A stretch of 64,000 nt of DNA. Source: Thamnidium elegans (lineage: Eukaryota; Mucoromycota; Mucoromycetes; Mucorales; Mucoraceae). Shown piece by piece: positions 32,587 through 43,897 of this stretch; the stretch's first letter is position 1, and every line of letters starts with the position of its first letter. The position numbers and the translations under genes are program-made. The notes beneath the pieces were generated by a model. The model saw only the letters and a program-made list of their open reading frames with translations. It was not told the origin of the DNA and did not search any database. The stretch is taken from positions 930,001-994,000 of the forward strand of contig JAIXMG010000007.1 of NCBI GenBank assembly GCA_025201345.1. The letters run 5' to 3'.

Positions 32587-33008
32587 TGATGTGATCAAGC
32601 ATATACAAATATATATTCTCATATATATTTACACATACATGATTATCTCACACGTCTTTATCCCTTTATGACTAATTCATATTTATTTTAACTAAGCCTT
32701 ACCGACATCGTCCAGTAATAACTGTTGTCTGAGTAATGATTAGAGGATTGACCATAATTATATATCTTGACCGAAGACTAGGTTAGATAAGCACGGCTCG
32801 TAATTATATAAGGAAACTGTAGCACTTATTGTGATACAGCACACTACCAGAATTGTACTTAAACTCAGATATAAAAAAGCTATATAAATAGACACCTTTT
32901 TTATTTAATAAAACGATAATTCCTATTTTGCGACTGATTACTTTTTAGTATCTTTTTGTTTTTATTTTTATTTTTGAATCTTCACTATTTCATAGCTCGG
33001 ATTCCACA
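32587..33008 (+). mobile_element. Probable solo LTR remnant, family epsilon
   Basis: Begins TGATGTGATCAAGC where the duplicated E1/E3 segment breaks off and ends GGATTCCACA. It contains CTATATAAATAGACACC and a following TTTAATAAAACG, in the order of an LTR promoter and poly-A signal. No target duplication is visible because a Tc1 arm follows directly. Tentative. Confidence 0.42.
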
Positions 33009-33220
33009 CCCTGAAAAATGGTCCGGATGTATATGTCATTTTTAAATAAAATTATTTTAACCACATATAATGTTTTTATCCCAACTTTTTACCTATTTGA
33101 AAGTAAACGATTTCCCACTTCTATTGTATTTTATTTCAACTTAATCCTATTCTTGGTTGTAGAGTTACAAGTACGAAGGTGAAAAAATATAAAACATCCG
33201 GACCATTTTTCCACCCACTG
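33009..33220. mobile_element. Isolated right arm of a T1-type Tc1 element
   Basis: Matches the right arm of T1 (25505-25705) and keeps the complete end CATTTTTCCACCCACTG followed by TA, which T1 has lost. It lies in what should be the intron before the first remaining transposase exon of E1. Confidence 0.8.
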
Positions 33221-33238
33221 TATCTCTCTTTCATTTAG

Positions 33239-35293
33239 ATACAAAAAAGAGAACTTGCTGCAAATTTTTGTAACAAATACTCCTAAAAAGCCCAAAGACA
33301 TCTATAGCTTTCTGGCTCCTACAATTAGAGATATACTGACCCTGGAGGATAATGGAATGAATGTATATGATATTAATGGTGAAAGGATTAAAGTCAAGGC
33401 TTATGTTGGAACAGTAGTTGGGGATATTCCAGCAATTTCAGAATTAATATTCCATACGGGACATATATCATATAATGGCTGTAGAATATGTAAGGTTGTA
33501 GGCCAAAAGAGAGAAATAACCCAAATGATGGGCACAAGTCGTAGAACTTTAAAAACCGGAGGTATATATTTTCCAATAGAAAATTTGGCAGAATTGGAGC
33601 CTGAAAAGAGAACCAAACAAGAATTTGAGGTGACTTATTTTTATGTGTAGAGTAGTTACAATAACTACTTTCATTTTATTAACTGATATTATCTACTATT
33701 TTTGGTAACATAGCCAGAGAGTAACTTTTCAGAGTTTGCTGAAAGAGAAGTTGGAAATAGAAACAGTTTAAAGAAAGGTACACCGATTTCATTATTTAAA
33801 ATGTTTGATGGACAAGAACTTCATTTATGGGGCCATAATATTGCACGACAATTATGGAAATTATTTGAAAATGAAAATGGAAAGTACGGTGTTAAGAATC
33901 CGTATCAGATGCAAAAGAAGTATAGAGATGAATTGGGAAAACGAATGAGTGAGTTAAGGGCAGAAGTCCCTTTTGATATGTTTGATGGAACTTTTATTGG
34001 TAAAACCGATAGCTACTAACACCTAAACATTTTGGAACTAAATAGCGCTTATGTATTTAGACGTTTCCGAAAAAAGCGGCTATCTTCGAGGTGTCGATTG
34101 GATTTCTTTTTTGACCCTGGCAGTCCCTACGATAGTTGTGGACCAGCTTCACACTCAAAGAAATAATGTAGAATTAGTTCGAAAGAGAATACCTCAAGAA
34201 GTTTTTAATAGAGGGATTACTGCATTGCTTAGTTTTTCAGAAGCCTGTTCTATGTCTCTTTCTTACCATGTTAGGATCAAAAGTGACATCAACAAAATAG
34301 CGGAGTAAATGTCGATGTTGGCTTAAAATTCTTGGCTTTTTATATGTTTATATTTCTTCTTACTAACTCTGTTATAATAGACTTATTAAAGTCTGGAGAA
34401 CATTTATTTCTGACGAAAACGTTTTCCCACTACTTGTCAATACGATCAATCAGCATTACCTTGGCCATGTATCCTGGATACTTGAAAAGGTTGGAAATTT
34501 ACAAGTAGTAAGTAGTCGACCTTTAGAACGATTAATAGGGATGACGAAGGATCGGATTAAGGCGAAGAATAATCTGGGCGCTAACGTAAAAAACCAACTG
34601 ATACTGAGTGCAAACAAAAAACAAAAGCAAAGAAACGGTCAGTATCGTCGGTTACAGCTTAAAGAATCATTTTACAAGAGCAGTTATTGTACAAACCAAA
34701 CAATCGAAAGCGTTTCAATTGATGCCAATACTCTTCTAGAGCATTTTCAGCGTTCAAATTTTAATATTTCTGCTATGTCTATTGACCAACTGAACAAACA
34801 ATGCTGCACGATTTATTCTTATTTAAGATTAGGTAATCCAGAGTATGGACCAAAAATCAAAGCAACACAACAAACAATTGTTATTTCTCTTGAATTTTTG
34901 AAAAAATTCAAAAACTCTATGGTTTTAGTAAGACTTGAGAAGTATAATTTTAGTCCCTCTGAAGAAAGAATGAATGGATACTACGTTGGAATATTAGAAA
35001 GAATATTTAAGTTCGAGAACCGCGATCTATGTCAAATAACTGTTCTTGGATGTATTGATTATTCACAAAATACTATGTTTCCTTGTTTGAACTGTAATAG
35101 GTTGGAATACAGCGTTAAGATGATACTAGATTTATCACAGATCGTATGCAAGGCATGTTATTTATCTTCGGTTAAGCAATCTTCTTCAAATAACTCTATC
35201 ATGACTATTAGCATTGTTTGGAATTTTACTGAGATCGCTGATGGCTTTAAAGCTCTTAAAGGCAATGCTATTGAAGATATAAGAAGACGATAA
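33239..35293 (+). pseudogene. Tnp2-like CACTA transposase, N-terminal third missing
   Basis: Exons 33239-33629, 33714-33999, 34046-34304 and 34381-35293 keep phase; the two later introns have TACTAAC branch points. About 615 residues remain without stops. Matches to the complete transposase at 59551-62931: RYKKEN/RYKRNA at the exon start, NGCRICK/FGCRFC, VDWISFLTLAVPTIVV against IDWITWLVFVVPTLVV, and HYLGHVSWILEKVGNLQVVSSR...ERLIG, the DUF4218-like part of plant Tnp2. The region with the first zinc knuckle is absent and replaced by an LTR and a Tc1 arm, so I call it a 5'-truncated copy. Confidence 0.75.
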
Positions 35294-35604
35294 TGTTGTA
35301 TACAATGACAGAAATGAGAGGGGAGTCATTATAGTATGTGCAAGTAAAAAAAATCCATTTATAAAAATCATAAAAAAGATTTATATTCTACATAACAAAA
35401 AAAAATGGTAATTCCCAAATCAAATTTAATCAAAATTAATTGGATTGGTAATTCCTGATTAATTGGTTTTGGGTCTTAAATAAATTGATAATTTTCAATT
35501 AAGTGATTTTAGGTCTTAAATGGGACTGAATGACAATTTTAATTTCCAATTCAATGCTGTTTCATATCTTCAGGACTGATTTTAAGATCAGACTAATCAT
35601 AGTG

Positions 35605-36086
35605 TTAACGGATCCATTTTCATTTTAACATATTTTTTTTTTTTTTTTTTTTTTTTTTTAGGGAACGAATTATACTGAAACAGTGTTTTTTTACGATAGA
35701 AGGGTCATATATATTATAGTTTAATTATTGTTTTTATTAAAAAAATTTAAATAAATATATACATCTATAATAAGGATGCTAATGGTGTAGTAAATACAAT
35801 TATATGAACTGTTACAGGAGAGACCCCTGTGCTTGAACGTGGTAGAGAATATAAAGAATACAGGTAATAGAATATACAGCAGTTTAAACGATCTAAATGG
35901 GTACTTACATATGCAGCTCCGTAAACTAAAGTATTGAACTACGGCTTTTTTTTTTAAAAAAAAAAAGGATAAAGTCAGTAAACCGGAAGTTTTTTTATTT
36001 ATTATTGCTCATTCCAAATAAGAACTTACATTAGAGATGGGTACAGCATGAGTATAGGAGACACAACCTAGATTAAATAAAATTAG
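35605..36086. repeat. Dispersed segment shared with element F
   Basis: AACGGATCCATTTTCATTTT onward is repeated at 53852-54320. In E1 it is split by the nested CACTA element 36090-38474 and continues at 38478-38640. In F the two halves are contiguous, giving the empty site. Before it, 35390-35560 holds AT-rich DNA with repeats of TTTTGGGTCTTAAAT. Confidence 0.75.
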
Positions 36087-36089
36087 AAG

Positions 36090-37348
36090 CACTAAGGCGG
36101 AAGTTATGGTAAATTTTTTACCATATGAGACGATTCTGTGACCATAATTTATTAAGTCAGATATGGTAAATATGAGTTAGTATAGTGGTGTATACGGTAA
36201 CATGAGACCATATTTTATATGGGCTCTTATTTCCTATTATCGCCTATATGTTACTATAAGAAATTTGGTAACGTATAGCCTATTATGGTCTATTTGTTAC
36301 GATATGATATATAAGGTATCAGAATAATGTTTCTGTTTTATATATAATTATTGATATTACAACAACTATAAATACATTATTATGTAACACCAATATAGTT
36401 CTTATCAACAAAATTAATCCATGGAAACAAATATATATTACGTGAAAAAAAATATGTTTTTAATTGGCAATTATATTTCCATGGTATAAACATATTAACA
36501 ATAAATTGTAATTATGTTCAAAGAATCAATAATATTCTTAAGCCTAAACGATTATTTTTAAAAAAACATTTTATATTTTATGGGTATTAAAACATTGTTC
36601 TCAATGTTATATTATGTCCTCTTTTTTCCCATATATAATTATTGTATTATGGTCAATTTAGTACCATATACGTTATAGGAACTAGTATTGTATTATGGTC
36701 TCATTGTTACTTTCATCATTTATAATCATTCTTATGGCAAACCAAATAATTATCTCTTTATTTTGTATCAAATTATACATTTACGAAAAAAAAAAAAAAA
36801 AAAAAAGGTGCAGAAACGTTTATCAATGTAAAGTCAACTATATTAAGTAACAGTTTTAGAAAGAGACAATATAAATATGTAAATATATACCTTTATGTTT
36901 GGGGAAATTTTGAAGTCCCTTTATCCCACCAAAGAAAAAAAACAACCAAAGTTGACTATCTAAAAAGAATAGTTTAGGTTAAATGAATGTAATTTAAACA
37001 TTGTAAAACTTTAGCTCTGTACCTTTTTATACACAGTAATATAAATCGCGATTAATGTATCCTTAAAAAAAACGAAACCCGTTAAGCCATTTAACGATTA
37101 CATAGAACCCCATCAAGAACCAAAACTAAATATATAAAACGACGTTAAGGCTAGGAAAGTAAAAATAAATTATGACATACCTTTTTTTTTTTATTCAGCC
37201 TAGCTTGATTAACGCCCTACATAGATAAAATGAAAATAAAAGAAGGAAGTTGTCAAGTCATTTAGTCATTCCGGTAATCTTTACTATAAAGAATAACAGT
37301 TAAGTTAACAGAGAGTAAAAAAGAAAGAAAAAAGAATATAAAAAAAGA

Positions 37349-37380
<32 letters not shown>

Positions 37381-38474
37381 AAAAAAAGAAAAAACTGTAA
37401 CGATGTTATACCTTTCTGAAATGAGCGTTGTTTCTTAAGATATAAACTGAAAGAGGCAATGTAGTTGAATGAGCATCTTAAAATAAACTCTTCGTAATTA
37501 ACCGAACATAGAGGCAAATATTATAAGCGTTGAAATTGTAAAACCTGTTTACTGAAAGTGAAAAAAAAAGAAAAAGAAAAATAAAGGGAGAAAAATAAAG
37601 GAAAAAAAAAAAAAGACTATTTTCCGTAGTTATTACGCTAAAAACATAGCCTAACAGAGGAGTTGGCCAATCAAAAGCTCATCTGCTTATTAGGCTTTTC
37701 TTCTAGAATGTTTTGCTACTGGAGCAGACTCTACAGAGAACTCTTCAGTGTCAGCGAGAAAAGAAGTACTAAGGTAAAATAAAATAAAAGTAACATAAAT
37801 TAGAATAAAAAAGTGTATAAACAATGAAATTAACTTACAACACGTTCTCATTTATAGGACTCCCTACTTCCAACTCCAAAATCTTTTTTTTAAAAAAAAA
37901 AAATGCGTATGTTGAGAAACTTTTATGTTTCGGATGTTAATAAATATATAAATAAAATTGAAAATAAAATGTATTTTTATTTTATTTTTTATTTGTGTAT
38001 TTATGGTTTTTGATGAAATGTAATTAAAATAAATAAAAATAGCGAAGCTTGTTTTTATAATTATTTTAATATACATTGAAATCAAAAAAAAAACATTTCT
38101 AACATAAATGTTTCTCAGTAAAAAAAAAAAAAAAATTGTATAAACCAAAAAAGATATAGCAACATTTATTACATATATGGTGTTGGAGACCATATTTTCT
38201 TTTTAAAAAAAACATTTCAATTATAATAATAAAAAAAAATTAAAAAGAATACAAAAAAATAAATATTCATGTATCTAAAGCCTTCCTTAAAAGGTTTTCG
38301 AGATTCTTTTGGCTAGCTTTTGCTTATGAGATGAGTATTTCTCATTCAAAGAACTTGTTACCATTGTTACCTTTATGGTAACAAGTCATTCTTAAATATG
38401 ATTGGCTATACGTAAAAAAATTGGTATAATTGTTACCATAATATTATTTTGAGTACAACGGTTCCGCCATAGTG
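36090..38474. mobile_element. CACTA-type element with exact TSD AAG and known empty site
   Basis: 2385 bp; ends CACTAAGGCGGAAGTTATGG and ACGGTTCCGCCATAGTG; AAG is duplicated at 36087-36089 and 38475-38477. The unoccupied site (AATTAGAAG|GTGAATATGG) exists at 54312-54330. Subterminal arrays of GGTAAC/GTTACC lie within 250 bp of both ends. No transposase; the long low-complexity frames on the minus strand (37305, 37864) are not convincing. It carries the nested GAGAAAC MITE at 37914-38117. Its right half is repeated, inverted, at 17487-18090. Confidence 0.87.
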
Positions 38475-38879
38475 AAGGTGAATATGGAGAAAGAAAAAGT
38501 ATGTTACCGATTGCCTAGAGGAAACAGTTCATGTTTGTCTATTTAAAAAAAAATTAGAATAGTGTACACAAGAATAATAAGCTTAATCGTTAATATATGG
38601 TATTATTATACATAGAAGGCAGAGTGATAGTAAACAGAGGTCAAAATCACGATAAATATATACTTACCAACTGTTGTAGTGTAAATGGAATTTTTTTTTA
38701 AAAAAATAAATTTACTATTATTGTTTACAAAAATAAAACAAAATGATCTTACTGCTAGTATACAGCTCGTATGAAAACAACTTGACCCAATACAATATAA
38801 AAAACTCGACGAGATATATAACTTTAAATGTTCATGACAGTAGAAAATCAGGTTTTTTTTTTATTCACTAGACTTATAT

Positions 38880-39429
38880 GAACTTTTTTTTTTCTTGAAC
38901 GGATTTACTTTCCTTGAGTGGATTTATTTTATCCATGAGTATCCACTGTTTTCGAACGAGTATCCATTGTTTTTGAGCGAGTATCCACTGGTTTTGAACG
39001 AGATCGTTATTTTGAGGGAATATTTGCTCTGTTAACGAATAAATAAAAAAAAAGAATAGATTTCAAAAAAAAATCGCTTTATCCATCGTAAACGGAGTAA
39101 ATATATAAAAACACAGCGGATACTCGCTCAAAAACAGTAAATGGACGTTGATAGATAAACAGTTACTTAAAATTCAACGACTGTTCACTGTGGAACGACT
39201 GTTCGCCCAAAAAAAAAAAAAAAGCGAACAAAAAGGCGCTCTATCCGGAATAGACCGCCTTTTTTTTTTAAAAATTCAGTTTTATTTTTATTTTTGTTCG
39301 CTTTATCCATCTTAAATTGAGCGGCTAGTCGCTGAGAGGTAAACGGTTACTAAAAAATAAGCGTTTATTCGCTGAGGAGCGACTGTTCGCCTGATTTAAA
39401 AAAAATAACGGTTTTATTTAGCCTAGGTG
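38880..39429. repeat. Subterminal repeat array of E1
   Basis: Direct repeats of a 22-bp unit like GAGTATCCACTGTTTTCGAAC (about 38935-39010) plus many GCGAATA, GAACGA and CGACTGTTCG motifs in both orientations up to the right end. Such arrays are the usual transposase-binding regions of CACTA elements. Confidence 0.65.
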
Positions 39430-40007
39430 ACACTGCCTATGATGAAGAAAAAACAAAAATCAATTATCAAATATAGAGATACAATATAGATATACAAAGT
39501 TACAGTATCATAATCTTCAAAAACCTGTGGACGGCGAAGGCCACTACCGTTGACCCCTTGGTATACCCGTGTGGAGGGACTCGTAGTACTACAAGAAGAT
39601 ATCAAAGCTTTCGCCTTTTTATCTCTGTACGCGCAGACAAAAATGGTACGACCAAAGTCATCCACCTTCGACATGGAAGCAGAGCTTCCACGCTCAGGTT
39701 GAAGGCATTGTATAATATCAGTGCGAGGCATTCCCCTTGGCCAGTACACTCTTTTCGTTACTTGCATGATAGAGAATAACCCTTGATCTAATAACCTACT
39801 TGTCATTAAAGGGGAACCAAACCAAGAGTCAGCAATAATCGTTCTACCACTTGCGAACCACGGTTTACATAAACGTTTGACAGTAGCAATCAAATTTCTG
39901 TCCATATCATCAAACTCCTTGTGTACCTTATCACTTACTGTATCAAGTTGGAGGATGCAGTAGGTATGATTATCGGCAAGAGCTTTGAATTCCTGACCGA
40001 TGAGAAA
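39430..40007 (-). pseudogene. PiggyBac-type transposase fragment
   Basis: Minus strand: FLIGQEFKALADNHTYCILQ, then RTIIADSWFGSPLMTSRLLD, QVTKRVYWPRGMP and FVCAYRDKKAKALISSCSTT. The IADSWFGS...LL..GL pattern is the second catalytic block of the piggyBac DDE domain (DDE_Tnp_1_7). It is cut on one side by a GAGAAAC MITE end (40008-40040) and on the other by the CACTA end at 39429, where an intron donor is also visible (TVT|GTAAC). Confidence 0.75.
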
Positions 40008-40242
40008 CATTTATGTTTCAAATGTTAATAAATATATATACAGTGGGTACATAAATTGACCCACAAAACTTGTTTTTAGCGTATCTTTTGATTGAATAAA
40101 GCTAGATAGCTCAAATTTAAGAATATGTTACGTCTTCAAGCTCTAAACTAATTCCAGTAAGATGTTTGTGTCTAAATCGGAGATTCAATTAGAAATAGAA
40201 GATATGCGAAATTTTATTAAAAAAAGAGAAAACATAAAAAAA

Positions 40243-41456
40243 TTAATATGTTGTATATCCCCCTTTAACATTGATAATAGCTTCAATTCTTTTGTGATAA
40301 CTATTGTACTTATCCATATCGTCCTTGATAAATCTTCGCCATAATTCGTCAACATTTTTAGGCTTAAGCGAATAACCGTCTAGTCTTTTCTTTACATGAT
40401 GCCAGAGGTGCTCAATCGGATTAAGATCTGGACTACATGGTGGCCAGTCTTTGATATACTTCATGCCCTGGCTATCCATCCAACTTTTGCTACTTTTTGA
40501 AGTGTGGCACTTAGCACCATCCTGTTGAAAAAGAACATCACTATGGGTTAGACCGTAGTATCCCAATGTATCAAAGTATGATGTCTGTAAAACATGTTGA
40601 TAAAGGTCTGAATTCATAGTTTTCTCAAGTAAACAGCATGCATAACCAGGTCCAAATGCTGTCATACAACCCCATATCACTATAAATCCTCCACCACTCT
40701 GTTTTTTACCTTTAAAGTTGAACGGCCTAAGTTTCTCACCTTTCAGAACGTACGTATATTCCGCTCCATCTGATCCCCAGAGGTTTAACTTGGTTTCGTC
40801 TGAGAATACGACCTTCTTCCAATCTTGATGTTCTTTCGCCCACTTATAACGTTTCTTCATATGCGTAATATCAATGGCGGCTGTTGAATACTTAAATCTA
40901 CACCTAAAGCCTAACTCTCTAATGACTTTTCGGGTGGCATTATAGCTAATTGAGTAACCAACACTACACAAGTATTTATGGACATCACGAGCAGACTGTA
41001 AGAAGGATATCTATGATCCCTTAATCAATTATTTTCAATAAATATATCTTTTTATATTATCGGATATACTACATTTTTAAAATTAACATATCGTCTTTAT
41101 ATTCTATAGATATAAATAAATCAGAATTATATATATAAAATATATTATTTTATCACAAGAGCAAACCTTTTAGTTCTGGATAAAGATCAACATTTTATTT
41201 ATGATGTATTTTAAATAATGTTTTAATTTATAATATAAAAGGATATCCGTCTAAGGAACCGGATCGAAGTTTTAAACGTATCAGTGTTTTAGTAAATGGC
41301 TTCACAATGCTGGGTCTTCCGGTATGTTGTCGAATATAATTTGGAATAATGCCTGATCTCAATCTGTTTACATGGGACTTCGAAACTCCAGTACGTTTCA
41401 CAATGTTTATAGTAGGTTCACCTTTCAAAATCAGAGACTTGACATCATCACGTTTA
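40243..41456 (-). pseudogene. Tc1-like transposase of T3, DD35E, broken
   Basis: The N-terminal part (about 41456-41248) has KGEPTINIVKRTGVSKSHVN and a GRP hook but carries a 1-base frameshift near the start. It is then interrupted by an insertion (41012-41238). The catalytic part (41000-40243) is open: VVFSDETKLNLWGSDG, QQDGAKCHTS and WPPCSPDLNPIEHLW, with 35 residues between the second Asp and the Glu. The C-terminus is NVKGGYTTY. Confidence 0.82.
41012..41238. mobile_element. 227-bp insertion with 9-bp target duplication
   Basis: AAGGATATC occurs at 41003-41011 and 41239-41247, flanking AT-rich DNA that has no counterpart in other Tc1 elements here. A 9-bp duplication is usual for Mutator-like elements, but I see no clear terminal inverted repeats. 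Confidence 0.5.
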
Positions 41457-41820
41457 CTTTGGCATAGTTATTTTTAAAAGTGGTAAAATTTTGAGAGAAA
41501 TAGTGAGTGGAAAATATTCGAAAAGTTCGAAGGTATTTATAGCATAAAATAGAGGAAGGTTTAAATATTAATATACTATAAATATATTTTAGATACATCT
41601 ACGTGCCGGCCGTAAATGATTTATTACTTAAATTATGCGGAAAATTAAAAAAATTCCGAATCACTTTATTTTCCTTACATCATGATTACGTCATAGAGAA
41701 TAATTAAAATTCTATTCATAATAAAATTTAGACTCTTCTGATTTCTTTGTTATTTAGCTTGAATAGCTAGTACCATTATTTGATGAGATAATTAGAAAAC
41801 AATTTATGTACCCACTGTAA

Positions 41821-41846
41821 CATGCGGACACTTTTGCCGCATACTG
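41821..41846. mobile_element. Relic terminal repeat of a T2-type Tc1 element
   Basis: CATGCGGACACTTTTGCCGC followed by ATACTG and TA matches the outer end of T2 (25377-25397) with a few changes. The rest of the element is gone. Confidence 0.65.
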
Positions 41847-41847
41847 T

Positions 41848-42219
41848 ATGATGCTAAATCTATTAGATCTCAACTCATTGGGACTTGACGCTGAACTCAC
41901 GGAAGAAACAACTAATGGAAGATGGACTTTAACTCAAGAAATAAAATCTGATGCTTGGGAATATGATACTAGAAATAAGAAGATAACTGAAGAAAAGAAG
42001 CGAAATGGTGTCTTATTAAAGAGAATGGCCGTGAATGTTGTTAAGTTATGCCATGAACAAGTTAATTTGCCCACTTGTGAAGCTGAATATGCTAGGTATT
42101 TGCACTTAAGAAGCTTTTATATTGGAAACGCCTCTGGAAAAGCTAGAAAAGCTGCTCGTACTATTGCCGTGAAAAACATGATCAAACGAATGGATCCCTA
42201 CGAAAACTGTCTTCTTTGA
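41848..42219 (+). CDS. Uncharacterised ORF, 123 residues
   Basis: Open frame with protein-like, charged composition (GRWTLTQEIKSDAWEYDTRN; CEAEYARYLHLRSFYIGNAS; RKAARTIAVKNMIKRMDPYE). I recognise no family. It starts at the edge of a Tc1 relic, so the natural 5' end may be missing. May be a fragment of a host or element gene. Confidence 0.4.
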   Translation: MMLNLLDLNSLGLDAELTEETTNGRWTLTQEIKSDAWEYDTRNKKITEEKKRNGVLLKRMAVNVVKLCHEQVNLPTCEAEYARYLHLRSFYIGNASGKARKAARTIAVKNMIKRMDPYENCLL

Positions 42220-43788
42220 ACGTTTAGGGTCTAAACTTCTCCAGCGCGCACCATATGTTACACAAACTGCCTTTTTCTGATAAAATAATGTTAACAAGGA
42301 TCGTCCTTGTTGTCCTAACACAAGAAATCAAACCTCCATGGTTGTTATAAATTTAAAAACCTAATTAAGAAAACTAAAAATGATATAAATACCTTCAACT
42401 TTTATTTAATAAAATAATATAATTCACTTTTTGTAAACAATTTAACCTTATACTTCCCTTATTTTATAAAAAACCTTTAAAATCAAGCTCTTTTATTTTA
42501 TTTTGTACTTGAATTCCCTTGGATCTTACTTTCCATTGTATTTTTTACCTAAATCTTTTATTCTACTTTATTACTTAAGTCGTTCTACTTATAAAACAGG
42601 AACTGGTGCTCACTTTTCTTACTATTACCTTATTATACTCTTTTTACACTTTACCACACTATCGATTGATTAACAGTAATATTTAACGATCTAGACACAC
42701 TAAATAATCGTTTTTTTAAAAAAAAATACGAAACAAAAGTTTCTTACGAGAATTGAATTAGTGACGATAACAATGATCGACGATACTTATGCCACTACAC
42801 CATAGCGACAATTATATTTTTCCTTACTTATTTTGAAACAAGTGCTTATATAATAAAATTTAAAATTGTCATTACTCCAGAAGAAAACGTCACAGTAGTT
42901 TCAAAAGTTTTTCCTAGTTAGTTCTAAAGCTTTTACTTCCGTAGATATTTACTGCTGTACGCTATAATATTTTCACGAAAAGATATGTCAACTCTTACAT
43001 ATTACCGATTTAAAGAATAATTGAGCTGTAAAAACTGGAAATAAAAGCTACAATTATTTGCAATCTAATGTTTTATATTACCTAACTTATTTTTGTAGCG
43101 ATAAGATTAGTACTGATGAAGTTATTTCCGTATTCGCCAATTTTTACTACATAAGCTTCCGCAATTTTGATCTCCGACGCATGAAATTTAATTCCCAATT
43201 AGATAGAATTTTTTAAAGGCTTAACAATAAGATATGGTAGTAGAGCAATTCTGAACTTAATTTTTGTTGTTGTAACACAAGTGGGGGTTCATTCGACGCA
43301 GCTAAAACGTGGCAACAACATGAAAAAAAATAAACTTCTACGGTAAAAACTCCGCTTGTAAATAACCAATTAAAAATCAGACCTTTAAGCAGTGAGATCA
43401 AAAAATTATAAGTGCTATAACTCTGTCAAAAATGATGATTGAATCGTGAAACAAAAACCATTAGGTACACAAGCATACATACAATTTATTGGTATGGTTG
43501 TATAAAGATATTTGTTCTTAATGGTAGCTATAGTGCTTAATGTTATTCTACTGTATTATATTATAACACGTGATCATTTGCAAGTTAATATATAGAGCTA
43601 AGGAGATTTAAGATATGTAAAATAAAAATTGTATTTATTGATATATAATTTGAAAAAGTAATGGATAAAAAGGTTAAGAAAAAGTTGTATGAATAAGAAA
43701 AGTGAGGTAAAAAAAGTTTTATAAGTATAAGAAAAATGAGATAAGAGATATTAAATGTATAGCAAAGTACTATGGCATGGTAATTAAT
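42220..43788. other. Long AT-rich spacer, no protein gene seen
   Basis: Contains a tRNA-like relic (listed separately) and a segment at about 43150-43225 repeated at 49763-49835 (CTTCCGCAATTTTGATCTCC followed by a shared 50 bases). The frame at 43213-43401 (minus) is not convincing. Confidence 0.5.
42742..42812 (-). tRNA. tRNA-like relic, degenerate
   Basis: On the minus strand GCTATGGTGTAGTGGCATAA fits the D-arm/A-box (TRGYNNARNNGG), and TAATTCAATTCTCG, 35 bases on, resembles a decayed T-arm/B-box. The possible anticodon loop CATTGTT lacks U33, and the acceptor and T stems do not pair. A working tRNA is unlikely; a pseudogene or a SINE head is possible. Confidence 0.25.
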
Positions 43789-43897
43789 CTATCTACGAGA
43801 TGTTCTAGATGCAGTATTGGCTCTACGACCGCGACCACGACCTCTACGTATGTTACTGGTGCCACGTGGACGACCTCTAGTGGGAATCGCGGGTAGA
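43789..43897 (-). pseudogene. Arg-Gly-rich C-terminal fragment
   Basis: Minus strand reads AIPTRGRPRGTSNIRRGRGR and then GRRANTASRTSRR and a stop. It is cut by the left end of CACTA element E3. The parent protein is unknown. Confidence 0.4.

Larger units (their letters stand above)
31227..39429. mobile_element. CACTA-type composite E1
   Basis: Ends CACCTAGGCTAAATAAAATC (left) and AATAACGGTTTTATTTAGCCTAGGTG (right) with inverted repeats of about 200 bp and subterminal GCGAATA/CAGCGACT motifs. Inside: a promoter-like part shared with E3, an LTR-like segment, a Tc1 arm, a Tnp2-like transposase lacking its first third (33239-35293) and a nested CACTA element (36090-38474). The flanks (LINE at left, piggyBac at right; CAT against ACA) do not match, so this is probably not one clean insertion but a product of recombination between related elements. 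Confidence 0.6.
40041..41817 (-). mobile_element. Tc1/mariner element T3 (DD35E), defective
   Basis: Left end CAGTGGGTACATAAATTGAC after TA, right end TTATGTACCCACTG before TA. The right end lacks 14 bp that the fragment at 16119-16255 keeps. The transposase is broken and a 227-bp insertion with a 9-bp duplication lies inside it. Confidence 0.85.

Noticed and set aside
34000..34045. Frameshift in the E1 transposase at about 34020
   Set aside because: A GTAAAA...TACTAAC...TAG intron of 46 bp restores the frame exactly, so no mutation needs to be assumed.
37305..38193. Phe/Ile-rich minus-strand frames inside the CACTA element at 36090
   Set aside because: Products of poly-A and AT-rich tracts without any motif; the copy at 17487-18090 does not preserve the frames.
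39423..40010. Whole 195-codon frame as one piggyBac exon
   Set aside because: The last 30 codons are Ile/Tyr/Phe-rich sequence after an intron donor and run into the CACTA end; the first codons come from a MITE end.
42742..42812. Functional tRNA-Gln on the minus strand
   Set aside because: The A-box-like part is good, but the stems do not pair and U33 is missing, so it is listed only as a relic.
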